Shown in pieces: positions 34,671 through 43,564 of a DNA stretch of 64,000 nt. The position numbers were made by a program, and so were the translations under genes. Within the stretch, counting starts at the first letter, position 1, and every line of letters begins with the position of its first letter. Source of the stretch: Planctomycetaceae bacterium (lineage in GTDB: Bacteria > Planctomycetota > Planctomycetia > Planctomycetales > Planctomycetaceae); contig PBOJ01000049.1 of the NCBI GenBank assembly GCA_002724315.1, positions 1 through 64,000 of the forward strand, written 5' to 3'. The notes under the pieces were generated by a model. That model did not search any database, was not told the DNA's origin, and saw only the letters and a program-made list of their open reading frames with translations.

Positions 34671-37153
34671 GTTCAGCCGCTTCGCTGACAACCGCCAACC
34701 GGCGGCCGATCCCGCTGCAGGTCCGCGACGACCTGATCTTCGAGCGGATCGAGTACCTGGGCATTTCGTACTGGGTCGTCAAGGACCCGGTCGGATTGAA
34801 GTACTTCCGGTTGCAGCCCGAGCAGTACCACGCCCTGCAACTGCTCAACGGTGACCGCCACCTCGAGGAGCTCCGCGATGCGCTCCACGACGAACTGCCC
34901 ACCGTCCGCCTCCAACTCTCCGACATCCAGCACCTGATCACCGACCTGCACCAGAAGGGGCTGGTCTTTTCCAACCGCATCGGACAGGGCGCGTCGCTGG
35001 CCAAGCTCAACTTCGAGGAGAAAAAGAAGAAGCTGTTCAACACGATGCGGAGCCTGTTGTACGTCCGGCTCCCGGGATGGGACCCCGAGGCTGTCCTCGC
35101 CCGTCTCTACCCCCTGGTCCGCTGGATCTACCATCCGACCACCGTCACGCTGACACTGCTGTTCGTCATCTCCAGCTGGGTGCTGCTGGCCGTTCAGTTC
35201 GACACGTTCACGGCACAGATGCCCGAGTTCCAGCAGTTCTTCAGCTGGCCCAACCTGCTGTACCTCTGGATCACCCTGGGCACGTGCAAGGTGATCCACG
35301 AGTTCGGACACGGGCTCTCGTGCAAGCACTTCGGCGGCGAATGCCACGCGATGGGCGTGATGCTGCTGGTGTTCAGCCCCTGCCTGTACTGCGATGTTTC
35401 CGACAGCTGGATGCTCAAGAGCAAGTGGCAGCGAATCGCCATCGGGGCGGCGGGCATGTACATCGAGGTGGTGATCTCGGCGATCGCGATCTACATCTGG
35501 TGGAACACCCAGTCGGGACTGATCCACCACCTGTGCCTGAACATCTTCTTCGTGACCACCATCACCACCGTCATCTGGAACGCCAACCCGCTGATGCGGT
35601 TCGACGGCTATTACATGATGTCGGACTTCCTGGAAATCCCCAACCTGCGTCCCAAGGCCGACCGGCTGCTGCGAGACTGGTTCGGCTGGTACTGCCTGGG
35701 GATCGAGGCCAAGCCCGACCCGTTCATGCCCGAAAGCGGGCGTGCGGGATTCGTGATGTTCGCCATCGCCGCCGGCCTGTACCGCTGGTTCATCCTGGCC
35801 GCGATCATGGTCTTCCTCTACACCGTCCTGAAGCCATACGGTCTGCAGAGCATTGGGATCGCACTCGCCGTGGTCTCGATCGTCACGATACTCTTCAACC
35901 TCGTCCTGAACATCTACAAGCAGGTCACCGCCCCGAGGATCGAACCATTGAGCCGTCCCAAGATCGCGATCTCTCTCGGCCTGCTGGTGACAGTGATCGC
36001 CTGCACCATGGCCGTTCCGCTTCCCCTGCACATCGAAGCGATGTTCCTGGTCGAACCCCACGACGTGCGGCATGTCTACACTCCCGTCCCCGGCCGACTC
36101 GAAAACCGGCCGGTTCAACCCGGTGACCAGGTCACCTTCGGCCAGACGCTCGCCACGCTCACCAACCCCGCGCTCGCACTCGAACAGCTCCGCCTTGAAC
36201 AGCAGGAAAAAGTCCAGTTGATCCGGGTCTCGGTCGCCAACGCACTGGAAGACCGGTCTCGAGAGGAACTGGCCCGGGCCAATCGGGAGTCGGCCAGGAC
36301 ACAGTTGTCCGAGTTTCAGAAGCAGATCGAGAGGATGACGATCACGGCACCGTGTGCCGGCACCGTTGTCGCACCGCCCCGCGTACCCGCCCCGCCGCTG
36401 GATTCCCGTCGAGACCAACTGGGTTCCTGGCACGGCACACCCCTGGAAGATCGCAACCGCAACTGCCTGCTGCCCGACCGCACCCACCTGCTGTCCATCG
36501 CACCCGACAGTGAGTTCCAGGCCGTCGTCGTCATCGATCAGGGCGACCGCAACGACATGGTTTCTGCCGAGGAATCTCTTGGGTTTTCCGGCATCTCCAG
36601 CCCTGCCGGGCTGACCATCACGTCCGTTCTTCCGGACACTCCGGCCGCCAGGGCTGGCATCGTGCCCGGCGACCAGATCACGTCAAACAACGGGTCAGAT
36701 GTCACCCGCCTGGCCGACCTGCTCCCCCGAACGACTGACTCGACCGACAAGACCGCGCCGAGACCTCTGCTGCTGAGCGTGAAGAGTACCGGAGGCGAGA
36801 ATCGCGAGGTGAAGCTGGCCCCGGCACGTTCGCCGACCCGCGTGGAACTGAAGTTCGACCACTTGCCGGCCCGGACGTACGAGGGATTCATCGAAAAGAT
36901 CTCGAGACGCGATCTCGAATTCGTCCCCGAACTGCTCTCCAACAAGCTCGGTGGCGAAGTCGCCACCGCGACCGACCGCCAGGGGCGAGAACGCCCGCTG
37001 AGCCCCGCCTACCAGGCCACGGTACTGCTCCGAAAGGACCCGGCTCTGCTGAAGACCGGGCTCCGGGGCCGTTCGAGATTCCTGGTCGACACCCGAACCC
37101 CCTACCAGTGGATTTACCGCTGGTACCGCCGCACTTTCAGGTTCCGTCTCTGA
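34667..37153 (+). CDS. PqqD-like / M50 metallopeptidase / HlyD / PDZ multidomain membrane protein
   Basis: 828 aa. Domains in order: a PqqD/RRE-like winged helix (~12-105; ISYWVVKDPVGLKYFRLQPE), a polytopic M50-type membrane region with zinc motif HEFGH (211-215) and a later NPLMRFDGYY (307-316) as probable third ligand, a final transmembrane helix (~432-452), a split lipoyl-like HlyD domain (VYTPVPGRLENRPVQPGD; ITAPCAGTVVAP), and a barrel domain interrupted by a PDZ (~637-712; LTITSVLPDTPAARAGIVPGD). It has the catalytic HExxH of site-2 proteases, so it may cut or bind membrane peptides while acting as an adaptor. It is coupled to the upstream HlyD and downstream amidohydrolase genes by start/stop overlaps. 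Confidence 0.85.
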   Translation: MSSAASLTTANRRPIPLQVRDDLIFERIEYLGISYWVVKDPVGLKYFRLQPEQYHALQLLNGDRHLEELRDALHDELPTVRLQLSDIQHLITDLHQKGLVFSNRIGQGASLAKLNFEEKKKKLFNTMRSLLYVRLPGWDPEAVLARLYPLVRWIYHPTTVTLTLLFVISSWVLLAVQFDTFTAQMPEFQQFFSWPNLLYLWITLGTCKVIHEFGHGLSCKHFGGECHAMGVMLLVFSPCLYCDVSDSWMLKSKWQRIAIGAAGMYIEVVISAIAIYIWWNTQSGLIHHLCLNIFFVTTITTVIWNANPLMRFDGYYMMSDFLEIPNLRPKADRLLRDWFGWYCLGIEAKPDPFMPESGRAGFVMFAIAAGLYRWFILAAIMVFLYTVLKPYGLQSIGIALAVVSIVTILFNLVLNIYKQVTAPRIEPLSRPKIAISLGLLVTVIACTMAVPLPLHIEAMFLVEPHDVRHVYTPVPGRLENRPVQPGDQVTFGQTLATLTNPALALEQLRLEQQEKVQLIRVSVANALEDRSREELARANRESARTQLSEFQKQIERMTITAPCAGTVVAPPRVPAPPLDSRRDQLGSWHGTPLEDRNRNCLLPDRTHLLSIAPDSEFQAVVVIDQGDRNDMVSAEESLGFSGISSPAGLTITSVLPDTPAARAGIVPGDQITSNNGSDVTRLADLLPRTTDSTDKTAPRPLLLSVKSTGGENREVKLAPARSPTRVELKFDHLPARTYEGFIEKISRRDLEFVPELLSNKLGGEVATATDRQGRERPLSPAYQATVLLRKDPALLKTGLRGRSRFLVDTRTPYQWIYRWYRRTFRFRL

Positions 37154-38304
37154 TGACCACCTCCTCCTCGTTCGATCTCCTGGTTCGCGCTGGCCGCGTC
37201 GTCTGTCCACAAACGGGCCGAGACACTCCCGGCTCAGTCGGCATCTCCAACGGGTTGATCTCCGCCGTCGACCCACCCCCGGAATCGACCGCCGAGCAAA
37301 CACTCGATTTTCCCGACGCGGTGCTGCTGCCCGGGCTGGTCGACCTGCACGCTCACCCGGCCTGCAGCGGTTCCAAGTACGGCGTCGATCCCGACCGAGA
37401 ATTTCTTCCCCGGGGAGTCACCACGGTGCTCTCCCAGGGAGATGCCGGGGCCGACAACTGGGCACACTACCGCGCCGAAACAATCGAGGGATCAAGAACT
37501 CGAGTCCGCATGGCGATCAGCATCTCGCGTCACGGCGAGAGCACCGATCGTCCCTGCCTGGATGACCTCGACTGGCTCGACGTCGACGCGTGTGTGCAGG
37601 CGATCTCCGACGGCGGCCCCCTGATCTGGGGAATCGCCGTCAACTGCAGCCGCGCCTCGGCGGGGGCCGGCGACCCACGCATGGCGCTGGACCTGGCCCT
37701 CGAAGCCGCGCGTTCCACAGATCGGCCCCTGCTTTTCGGTCTGAGAGAAGATGAAGACTGGGCGTTTGCCGAGCAACTCGAGTTGCTCCGGCCCGGCGAT
37801 GTGGTCACCTACACCTTCCGACGCGAACCGCACGGGATCGTTGCCGGAGGTCGTGTGCGGCCCGAGGTGAAGGCCGCTCGCGAGAAGGGAGTGCTGTTTG
37901 ACGTGGGCCATGGCATGACGTCACTGGACTTCGGCGAGTTGGAAGCGGCACTCGCCGAGGGCTTCGCTCCCGACACGATCTCGACCGACCAGTACGAACG
38001 CCACGTCAACAGCACACCGCAACACGATCTGCCTCGAACGATGTCCAAGCTGCTGGCCGCCGGCATGACCGAAGCGGACATCTTTCGAGCGGTCACACTC
38101 AGACCGTCCCAGGTCCTGGGCCTGGAGTCCGAGGCCGGGTGCCTTCGACCGGGTGCTCCCGCCGACCTCACCCTGCTGGCCTTCCGAGACGACGCCGCGA
38201 CGCTCGAGGACGTCCATGGAGAGACCCGCCCCGGAGGCTGCTGGGAAGCGGTGGTCACGGTTCGCAACGGCGAGACGATCCTCCCCGACGGCACGTCGGC
38301 CTAG
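37153..38304 (+). CDS. Amidohydrolase/deacetylase-family metallohydrolase (dihydroorotase-like)
   Basis: 383 aa. The ATG at 37153 shares one base with the preceding stop (TGATG). Features of the amidohydrolase superfamily are clear: the early strand FDLLVRAGRVV, PGLVDLHAHPACSG with the HxH metal pair, ARAKGVLFDVGHG-type segment (here REKGVLFDVGHGMTS), and ISTDQYERHVN with a metal-binding Asp. It most resembles the small 'amidohydrolase/deacetylase' family related to dihydroorotases, rather than true PyrC. The substrate is unknown. The coupling to the M50/HlyD gene is unusual and suggests use of a small product handled by that system. A possible terminator follows. Confidence 0.82.
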   Translation: MTTSSSFDLLVRAGRVVCPQTGRDTPGSVGISNGLISAVDPPPESTAEQTLDFPDAVLLPGLVDLHAHPACSGSKYGVDPDREFLPRGVTTVLSQGDAGADNWAHYRAETIEGSRTRVRMAISISRHGESTDRPCLDDLDWLDVDACVQAISDGGPLIWGIAVNCSRASAGAGDPRMALDLALEAARSTDRPLLFGLREDEDWAFAEQLELLRPGDVVTYTFRREPHGIVAGGRVRPEVKAAREKGVLFDVGHGMTSLDFGELEAALAEGFAPDTISTDQYERHVNSTPQHDLPRTMSKLLAAGMTEADIFRAVTLRPSQVLGLESEAGCLRPGAPADLTLLAFRDDAATLEDVHGETRPGGCWEAVVTVRNGETILPDGTSA

Positions 38305-38313
38305 AGGTCTGCG

Positions 38314-38332
38314 GCCGGCACGCACGGCCGGC
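38314..38332 (+). terminator. GC-rich hairpin after the amidohydrolase gene
   Basis: GCCGGC (38314-38319) pairs with GCCGGC (38327-38332) around a seven-base loop, ten bases past the stop. Two more pairs form after one mismatch. There is CCCCTT but no true T-run, so the call is weak. Confidence 0.35.
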
Positions 38333-38423
38333 AGCCCCTTGGTAGAATCGACCGGCAGGGGACACGCGGGCCGAAACGGCCCGTCCCCCACAGCCGTGAC
38401 GAATTCCCCAAGGACTTCCGACC

Positions 38424-39407
38424 ATGACCAGATTGTTGACGTGTGGCCTCGCTTTGGCCGTGTCCCTGCTCGGTGGCCGACCCGGCGTTCAGGCCCAGGA
38501 ACCCACCACGCTCAAGGGCAACCCCCTGGTCGGGCTGATCGATTTTCACGTCCATTCCGGCCCCGACAGTTTCACCCGATCGACAACCGACTTCGAAATC
38601 GCCCGCATCGCCAAAAATCGCAAGATGGGGGCCCTGGTGCTGAAAAACCACTTCACGATGACCGCCGACCGCGCGGTACTGGCCGAACGCGTCACCGGAC
38701 AACGCTGCTACGGCGGCATCGTGCTCAACCGCGCTGTCGGGGGACTCAACCCGGAAGCCATCCGGCGCATGGTCACCTTCTCAGGCAACCGGGCCAGGGT
38801 GGTCTGGCTGCCGACCTTCGATGCCGAGAACCACATCCGACGGTTCGAGGAAGATCGTCCGTCAGTGCCAGTCGTCCGGAAAGGCAAGCCGGTCGCAGCA
38901 CTCGCGGAGATCTTTTCGTTGTGTGCCAAACACGACCTGGTCCTGGAAACCGGACACTCCTCGGCCACCGAATGCCTGATGTTGCTGAAAGCCGCACGCA
39001 AAGCCGGCGTCCGGAAACTGGTCGTCACCCACGCCATGGCCGACCCGATCCGGATGACCATCCCGCAGATGAAGCTGGTCGCCAAAATGGGGGCCAAGAT
39101 CGAGTGTGTCTGGATGACCAACCTGGCCGGGCCCGGTTCGCACCTGGCCAGCATGCGGCACTGGAAGAAGGTCTCCACGGCCGATTACGCCAAGGCGATG
39201 AAAACCGTCGGCACCGACCATTTCATCCTCAGCTCCGACCTCGGCCAGTACCTCAATCCCATCCCCACCGATGGCATGAAACGCTTCGCCCTGGAACTGG
39301 CCGCAGAAGGGTTCTCGCAGAAAGACATCCTCAAGATGGGCCGCGACACGCCGGCCGCGCTGCTGGGCATGAAACCGGCCAAGGGTGGTCCCATCAAGAA
39401 CCGTTGA
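38424..39407 (+). CDS. Secreted DUF6282-like metallohydrolase
   Basis: 327 aa with a signal peptide (LLTCGLALAVSLLGGRPGVQAQ). VGLIDFHVHSGPDSF places an HxH pair early, as in amidohydrolase/PHP-like TIM barrels, and LVLETGHSSATE, LVVTHAMADP and ILSSDLGQYLNP supply further likely ligands. These match DUF6282-type hydrolases. It differs in family from the neighbouring cytoplasmic amidohydrolase. It may be the first gene of the plus-strand DUF1549/DUF1501/WD40 operon (42-bp gap to the next start). Confidence 0.8.
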   Translation: MTRLLTCGLALAVSLLGGRPGVQAQEPTTLKGNPLVGLIDFHVHSGPDSFTRSTTDFEIARIAKNRKMGALVLKNHFTMTADRAVLAERVTGQRCYGGIVLNRAVGGLNPEAIRRMVTFSGNRARVVWLPTFDAENHIRRFEEDRPSVPVVRKGKPVAALAEIFSLCAKHDLVLETGHSSATECLMLLKAARKAGVRKLVVTHAMADPIRMTIPQMKLVAKMGAKIECVWMTNLAGPGSHLASMRHWKKVSTADYAKAMKTVGTDHFILSSDLGQYLNPIPTDGMKRFALELAAEGFSQKDILKMGRDTPAALLGMKPAKGGPIKNR

Positions 39408-39449
39408 TCCGGTATGATGGTCCATTGGTACCCCCCTCCACGGTCGACC

Positions 39450-41039
39450 ATGCACGTCTCCCTGACCACGCTCGCCATTTTCGCCCTGTCCGGCATTCTC
39501 GTGCCGACGGCCGATGGTGCGGAGCCGTTGCACGTGGACATCGATCGGATGATCGAGGCCAAGGCGGCCGGGCCGGTGGCCAAGCTGTCCGACGACGCCG
39601 AGTTTCTCAGGCGGGTGACACTCGACCTGGCCGGACGCGTGCCAACGTTTGAGGAGGCAACCAACTTCCACGCCGATGACACCGGCGACAAACGGCCAAA
39701 ACTGGTCGATCGGCTGCTCGCCTCCCCCGACTTCCCTCGGCGGATGAGGGAGTGGTTCGAGGTGATGGTGCTCGAACGACGGGCCGAAAAGAGCATCAAG
39801 TCCGAAGACTGGTCGAAGTGGCTGCAGGCGGGTTTTCGAGAGAACATGCCGTGGAACCAACTGGTGGCCAAACTGCTGTTCGTCGAGAAGGACGACGCGG
39901 CCAACCAGCCAGCCACAAAATTCCTGAAAGCGACCGGACGCGGAGGAAATGCCCACCAGGTCACGCAGGACATCGCCCGGATCTTTCTCGGACGCGACAT
40001 CATGTGTGCCCAGTGTCACAACCATCCTTCGGTCGAGACCTACACCCAGCAGGACTACTTCGGCATCTTCTCCTACGTCCAGGAACAGCCAGCCAAGGCC
40101 AACAGCGAGTTCGAATCGGTCTTCGCTCCGGGCAAGAAAACCACCGGCCCACGGCTGCCGGGTGGCCAGGAGATCAAGGTGCCGAAATTCGAGAAGGGCC
40201 AGGAACAGGAGGCCGCCAAGTTCCGACCTCGGATGATGCTCGCCCGCGACCTGCCCAGCGCGGCCAACCCGGCCTTTGTCCGCACCAGCGTCAACCGGCT
40301 GTGGGCCCTGCTGCTGGGCCGGGGACTCGTCCATCCCGCCCACCTCGATCACCCGGCCAACCCGCCATCCCACCCGGCCCTCTTCGAACGCCTGCAGCAG
40401 GAATTCACGGCCAGGAACTTCGACACCCGCCACCTGCTCCGCGAGATCATCCTCAGCAAAACCTACCAGCGTTCCAGCCACCTGCCCGCAGGGGTCAAGG
40501 CGGCCGATGTCCCCGAGGATCAATTCCGAGTCGCCCTGCCCAAACCGCTCTCGCCCGAACAACTCGCCTGGAGCCTGATGGTTGCCACCGGCAATCAACA
40601 GCGGATGCTCAAAGGAAAGGTCCCCGAGGACGAGCCGTTCGACGCCTACAACTACATCAACGGCAAGGTCGAAAGGCTGCCGGCGACGGTGGGCGAGACG
40701 ATGGAACTGTTCAGCTGGATGGTCGGCAATCCGCCGGGTGAAGATCCCGACGACTACAACCCGGCCATGGGCCACGCACTGTTCCTGATGAACGAACGCC
40801 TGGTCCTCGACTGGCTCAAGCCACGCGACGGCTCGCTGGTCGGTCACCTGATCACCGTCAAGAAGAACCCGGACACCGTCCAGCGGCTCTACCTCTCGGT
40901 CCTGGCGAGACGGCCTTCCGATGACGAAAAGCGAGCGGCCGTTTCCTTCCTCGACAAGCACGCCACCTCCCGGCCGACAGCCCTGGCCGACCTGGCCTGG
41001 TCACTGCTCGCATCCGCCGAATTCCGACTCAACCACTGA
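39450..41039 (+). CDS. DUF1549/DUF1553 (PSD1-type) protein, short form
   Basis: 529 aa from the ATG at 39450, which begins a signal peptide (TTLAIFALSGILVPTADGAE). DUF1549 comes first (DDAEFLRRVTLDLAGRVPT) and includes MCAQCHNHPS with Cys186, Cys189 and His190. DUF1553 follows (FVRTSVNRLWALLLGRGLVH, ILSKTYQRSS). Unlike the 817-aa copy at 9.9 kb, this one lacks the N-terminal Ig-like domains and the CX4CH site. It is followed after 8 bp by DUF1501, the standard planctomycete pairing. Confidence 0.92.
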   Translation: MHVSLTTLAIFALSGILVPTADGAEPLHVDIDRMIEAKAAGPVAKLSDDAEFLRRVTLDLAGRVPTFEEATNFHADDTGDKRPKLVDRLLASPDFPRRMREWFEVMVLERRAEKSIKSEDWSKWLQAGFRENMPWNQLVAKLLFVEKDDAANQPATKFLKATGRGGNAHQVTQDIARIFLGRDIMCAQCHNHPSVETYTQQDYFGIFSYVQEQPAKANSEFESVFAPGKKTTGPRLPGGQEIKVPKFEKGQEQEAAKFRPRMMLARDLPSAANPAFVRTSVNRLWALLLGRGLVHPAHLDHPANPPSHPALFERLQQEFTARNFDTRHLLREIILSKTYQRSSHLPAGVKAADVPEDQFRVALPKPLSPEQLAWSLMVATGNQQRMLKGKVPEDEPFDAYNYINGKVERLPATVGETMELFSWMVGNPPGEDPDDYNPAMGHALFLMNERLVLDWLKPRDGSLVGHLITVKKNPDTVQRLYLSVLARRPSDDEKRAAVSFLDKHATSRPTALADLAWSLLASAEFRLNH

Positions 41040-41047
41040 TCCCCGCC

Positions 41048-42343
41048 ATGTCCGAACACGCTCATCACCACGCCTGCCTCGGCCCGCAGCACGACGTCTC
41101 GCGACGCCATGTCCTGGGATCGCTGGCCGGCGGAGCCGCCGGTCTCGGACTGGGTCGCCTGCTCGACCCGACCGTCGCCGCCGAGGTCAAAAAGCAGCAG
41201 AAACAGGTGCTGTTCATCTGGCTCGACGGAGGCATCAGCCAACTCGAGACCTGGGACCCAAAACCGGGCACCGAGTTCGGCGGACCGTTCCGATCGATCC
41301 CGACCAAGCTCCCGGGAGTCCATTTCGGCGAACTGGTCCCCGACACCGCAGCGATCGCCGACAAGCTGACGTTGATTCGCAGCATGTCGACCAAGGACGA
41401 AAACCATTCCTCGGGAGTCCCGCGAATCCAGCGGGGCGATCCCAAGAATCGGGGGGTAACCTACCCGTTTCTGGGTTCGGCCGTCACCAAGCTGCTCGAC
41501 GGCCCCGACAACGGCCTGCCGTCCTACATGCACGTCAAGCCCGGCCGGGGCGGATACATGTGGAAGGACGCCGGATTCCTGGGTCCCCGGTACGGGGCAC
41601 TCGGCCTGGGCGACGGCAAACCGCCGATCCACATCCGCCGACCCGATTCGCTGACGGCCGATCGTGCCGCCATCCGTGACCGGTTGAGGCAACAGGCCAA
41701 CAAAAGCTTCAAGACCGGCCGGCTCGACCGGTTCATCTCGGCCTACGACTACTCGTACGAAATGGCCCGACAGTTGACCAGGCGGCAGGACCTGTTCGAC
41801 CCTTCCAGGCTCCCCGCCGGTGACGCCCAACGGTACGGCACACACCCGCTCGGACGTCATCTGCTCCAGGCTCGCCGGCTCCTCGAAGCGGGTGTCCAGT
41901 TCGTCAAGGTGACCAGTTATCACTGGGACACCCACGGCGACAACTTCAACATGCACCGCGTGATGGTCCCCCAGGTCGACCGTCCCTTTGCCGCCCTGGT
42001 CAATGATCTTGATGACCGTGGCCTGCTCGACCACACCCTGGTGGTTCTGATGAGCGAGTTCGGCCGGACCCCCAAGATCAACAGTCGCCTGGGACGCGAC
42101 CACTGGCCCGAGGCCTGGTCGGTGATGCTGGCCGGACTGGGCCTCAAGCCCGGACTGGTCGCCGGCAAAACCACTGCCAACGGAGCGTTCTGTGACGGTG
42201 CCGAATACGACATCGGGCACCTGTTTCACACCATCTTCAATTGCCTGGGCATCGACGCGAAGACGACCGAATACGTCAACAACGGTCAACCGCTTCCGAT
42301 TGCCCACGACGACATGGACGTGATCGCGGAGGTGCTCAAGTGA
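41048..42343 (+). CDS. DUF1501 protein with Tat-type signal
   Basis: 431 aa. A His-rich N-terminus (EHAHHHACLG) precedes a twin-arginine signal (VSRRHVLGSLAGGAAGLGLG). Family signatures match the copy at 14.8 kb: VLFIWLDGGISQLETWDPKP, VTSYHWDTHGDNFN, SEFGRTPKIN, GRDHWPEAWSVMLAGLGL. It is probably exported folded and works with the DUF1549/DUF1553 protein. Its stop overlaps the WD40 gene start as GTGA. Confidence 0.93.
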   Translation: MSEHAHHHACLGPQHDVSRRHVLGSLAGGAAGLGLGRLLDPTVAAEVKKQQKQVLFIWLDGGISQLETWDPKPGTEFGGPFRSIPTKLPGVHFGELVPDTAAIADKLTLIRSMSTKDENHSSGVPRIQRGDPKNRGVTYPFLGSAVTKLLDGPDNGLPSYMHVKPGRGGYMWKDAGFLGPRYGALGLGDGKPPIHIRRPDSLTADRAAIRDRLRQQANKSFKTGRLDRFISAYDYSYEMARQLTRRQDLFDPSRLPAGDAQRYGTHPLGRHLLQARRLLEAGVQFVKVTSYHWDTHGDNFNMHRVMVPQVDRPFAALVNDLDDRGLLDHTLVVLMSEFGRTPKINSRLGRDHWPEAWSVMLAGLGLKPGLVAGKTTANGAFCDGAEYDIGHLFHTIFNCLGIDAKTTEYVNNGQPLPIAHDDMDVIAEVLK

Positions 42344-43542
42344 ACCACCTCAACCTGAACGCTCCGTCCCCGCTTGATGTCACCAAGGCATGGATCCACA
42401 CCACGTTCAAACACCAACGCCAACTCTATTGCTGCCGCTTCAGCCCTGACGGACGTCACGTGTTCGCCGGGACCCAGGACGGCAAGATCCTCCGCTGGTC
42501 GCTGGCATCACCTCCTGAACCCAAACCGGAAGCGGACAAAGGGACCAAGAAACCACCTGAACCGGAGGCAACGGTGCTCGAGGGTCACCCGGCATGGGTC
42601 AGCCGCCTGGTGCTCTCGCCCGACGGCTTCCGGCTCATCAGCAGCGACCTTCACGGCACCCTGATCGGCTGGGACCTCACCGCCGATCCCCCCAAGCCGG
42701 CCTGGACGGTCAAGGACGCGCATCCGTCCAAACCGGGAGACCCCGGCTGGATCCGTGCCCTGGCCGTCACCGGCGACGGCAAGACGCTGTTGACGGCCGG
42801 CACCGACGGGATCATCCGTCGCTGGTCCATCGCCGACGGCAAGCCCGCCGGCACGCTCGAAGCTCATGCCGGAGACATCTTCAGCCTGGCCATGCACCCC
42901 GACGGCAAGACCCTGGTCAGCGGGGACATTTTCGGGGTGGTCCACCAGTGGGACCTCTCGGCCGGAAAATCGGTCCGCCAGTTCGACGCCGCCCAGTTGC
43001 ACTCCCGCAAGGAGAACTTCCTCGCCGACGTCGGTGGGGTCCGCAGCCTGGCTTTCGACAAGCCCGGCAAGCGACTGGCCTGCGGAGGAATGACCGACGC
43101 CAAGAGCAACTCGTTCTGCCCGGGCCATCCTGGTGTACTGGTCTTCGACTTCGCCAGTGGCAAGCAGACGCAACTCCTGAGGATGAAGAAGGGAAAAGTC
43201 GACGACGGACCGATCACGGGACTGGCGTTCCTGGAGGACGGCACGGTTGTCGGGCAGGGTGAACGCCTGCACGCGATGTGCTCGCTCGAGTTCTGGAATC
43301 CCGACGACGGCAAGGTCTTGCACACCGTCGACACCCCCTCGGGTTACGATCTGGACATCCATCCCGACGGCCGACGGATCTGCACGCCGATCTGGATCGC
43401 CAACGGACGAGCCGGAAACGGACGTCACGCCAAGCCTGAAGAGTACCAGCCTCACTTCGGGCACGTGCGGATCTACCAGTTGACCGAAAAGGCAGCCGAC
43501 AAACCGGACCCAAAGAAGCCGGCTGACAAGAAGACCACCTGA
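42340..43542 (+). CDS. WD40-repeat protein
   Basis: 400 aa. The GTG at 42340 overlaps the DUF1501 stop by four bases and is preferred to an open extension inside that gene. At least five WD40 blades are clear (RFSPDGRHVFAGTQDGKI, VLSPDGFRLISSDLHGTL, AVTGDGKTLLTAGTDGII, AMHPDGKTLVSGDIFGVV). No signal peptide is visible, so it may stay in the cytoplasm, or the start may be incomplete. It is the counterpart of the cytochrome c-WD40 fusion of the first operon but lacks the heme domain. Confidence 0.88.
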   Translation: MNHLNLNAPSPLDVTKAWIHTTFKHQRQLYCCRFSPDGRHVFAGTQDGKILRWSLASPPEPKPEADKGTKKPPEPEATVLEGHPAWVSRLVLSPDGFRLISSDLHGTLIGWDLTADPPKPAWTVKDAHPSKPGDPGWIRALAVTGDGKTLLTAGTDGIIRRWSIADGKPAGTLEAHAGDIFSLAMHPDGKTLVSGDIFGVVHQWDLSAGKSVRQFDAAQLHSRKENFLADVGGVRSLAFDKPGKRLACGGMTDAKSNSFCPGHPGVLVFDFASGKQTQLLRMKKGKVDDGPITGLAFLEDGTVVGQGERLHAMCSLEFWNPDDGKVLHTVDTPSGYDLDIHPDGRRICTPIWIANGRAGNGRHAKPEEYQPHFGHVRIYQLTEKAADKPDPKKPADKKTT

Positions 43543-43564
43543 CGGACCGTCTCCCGTCGCGGTG

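Noticed and set aside
34673-36487. 604-codon open frame on the minus strand opposite the M50/HlyD gene
   Set aside because: The plus-strand product has catalytic and structural motifs; the antisense product has only Asp/Gln/Val-rich filler.
33708-37153. Tripartite drug efflux pump
   Set aside because: Two adaptor-like proteins are present but no RND, MFS or ABC transporter and no TolC-like channel is encoded nearby.
38862-40961. 699-codon open frame on the minus strand opposite the DUF6282-like and DUF1549/DUF1553 genes
   Set aside because: Antisense shadow of two recognisable proteins, with no motif of its own.
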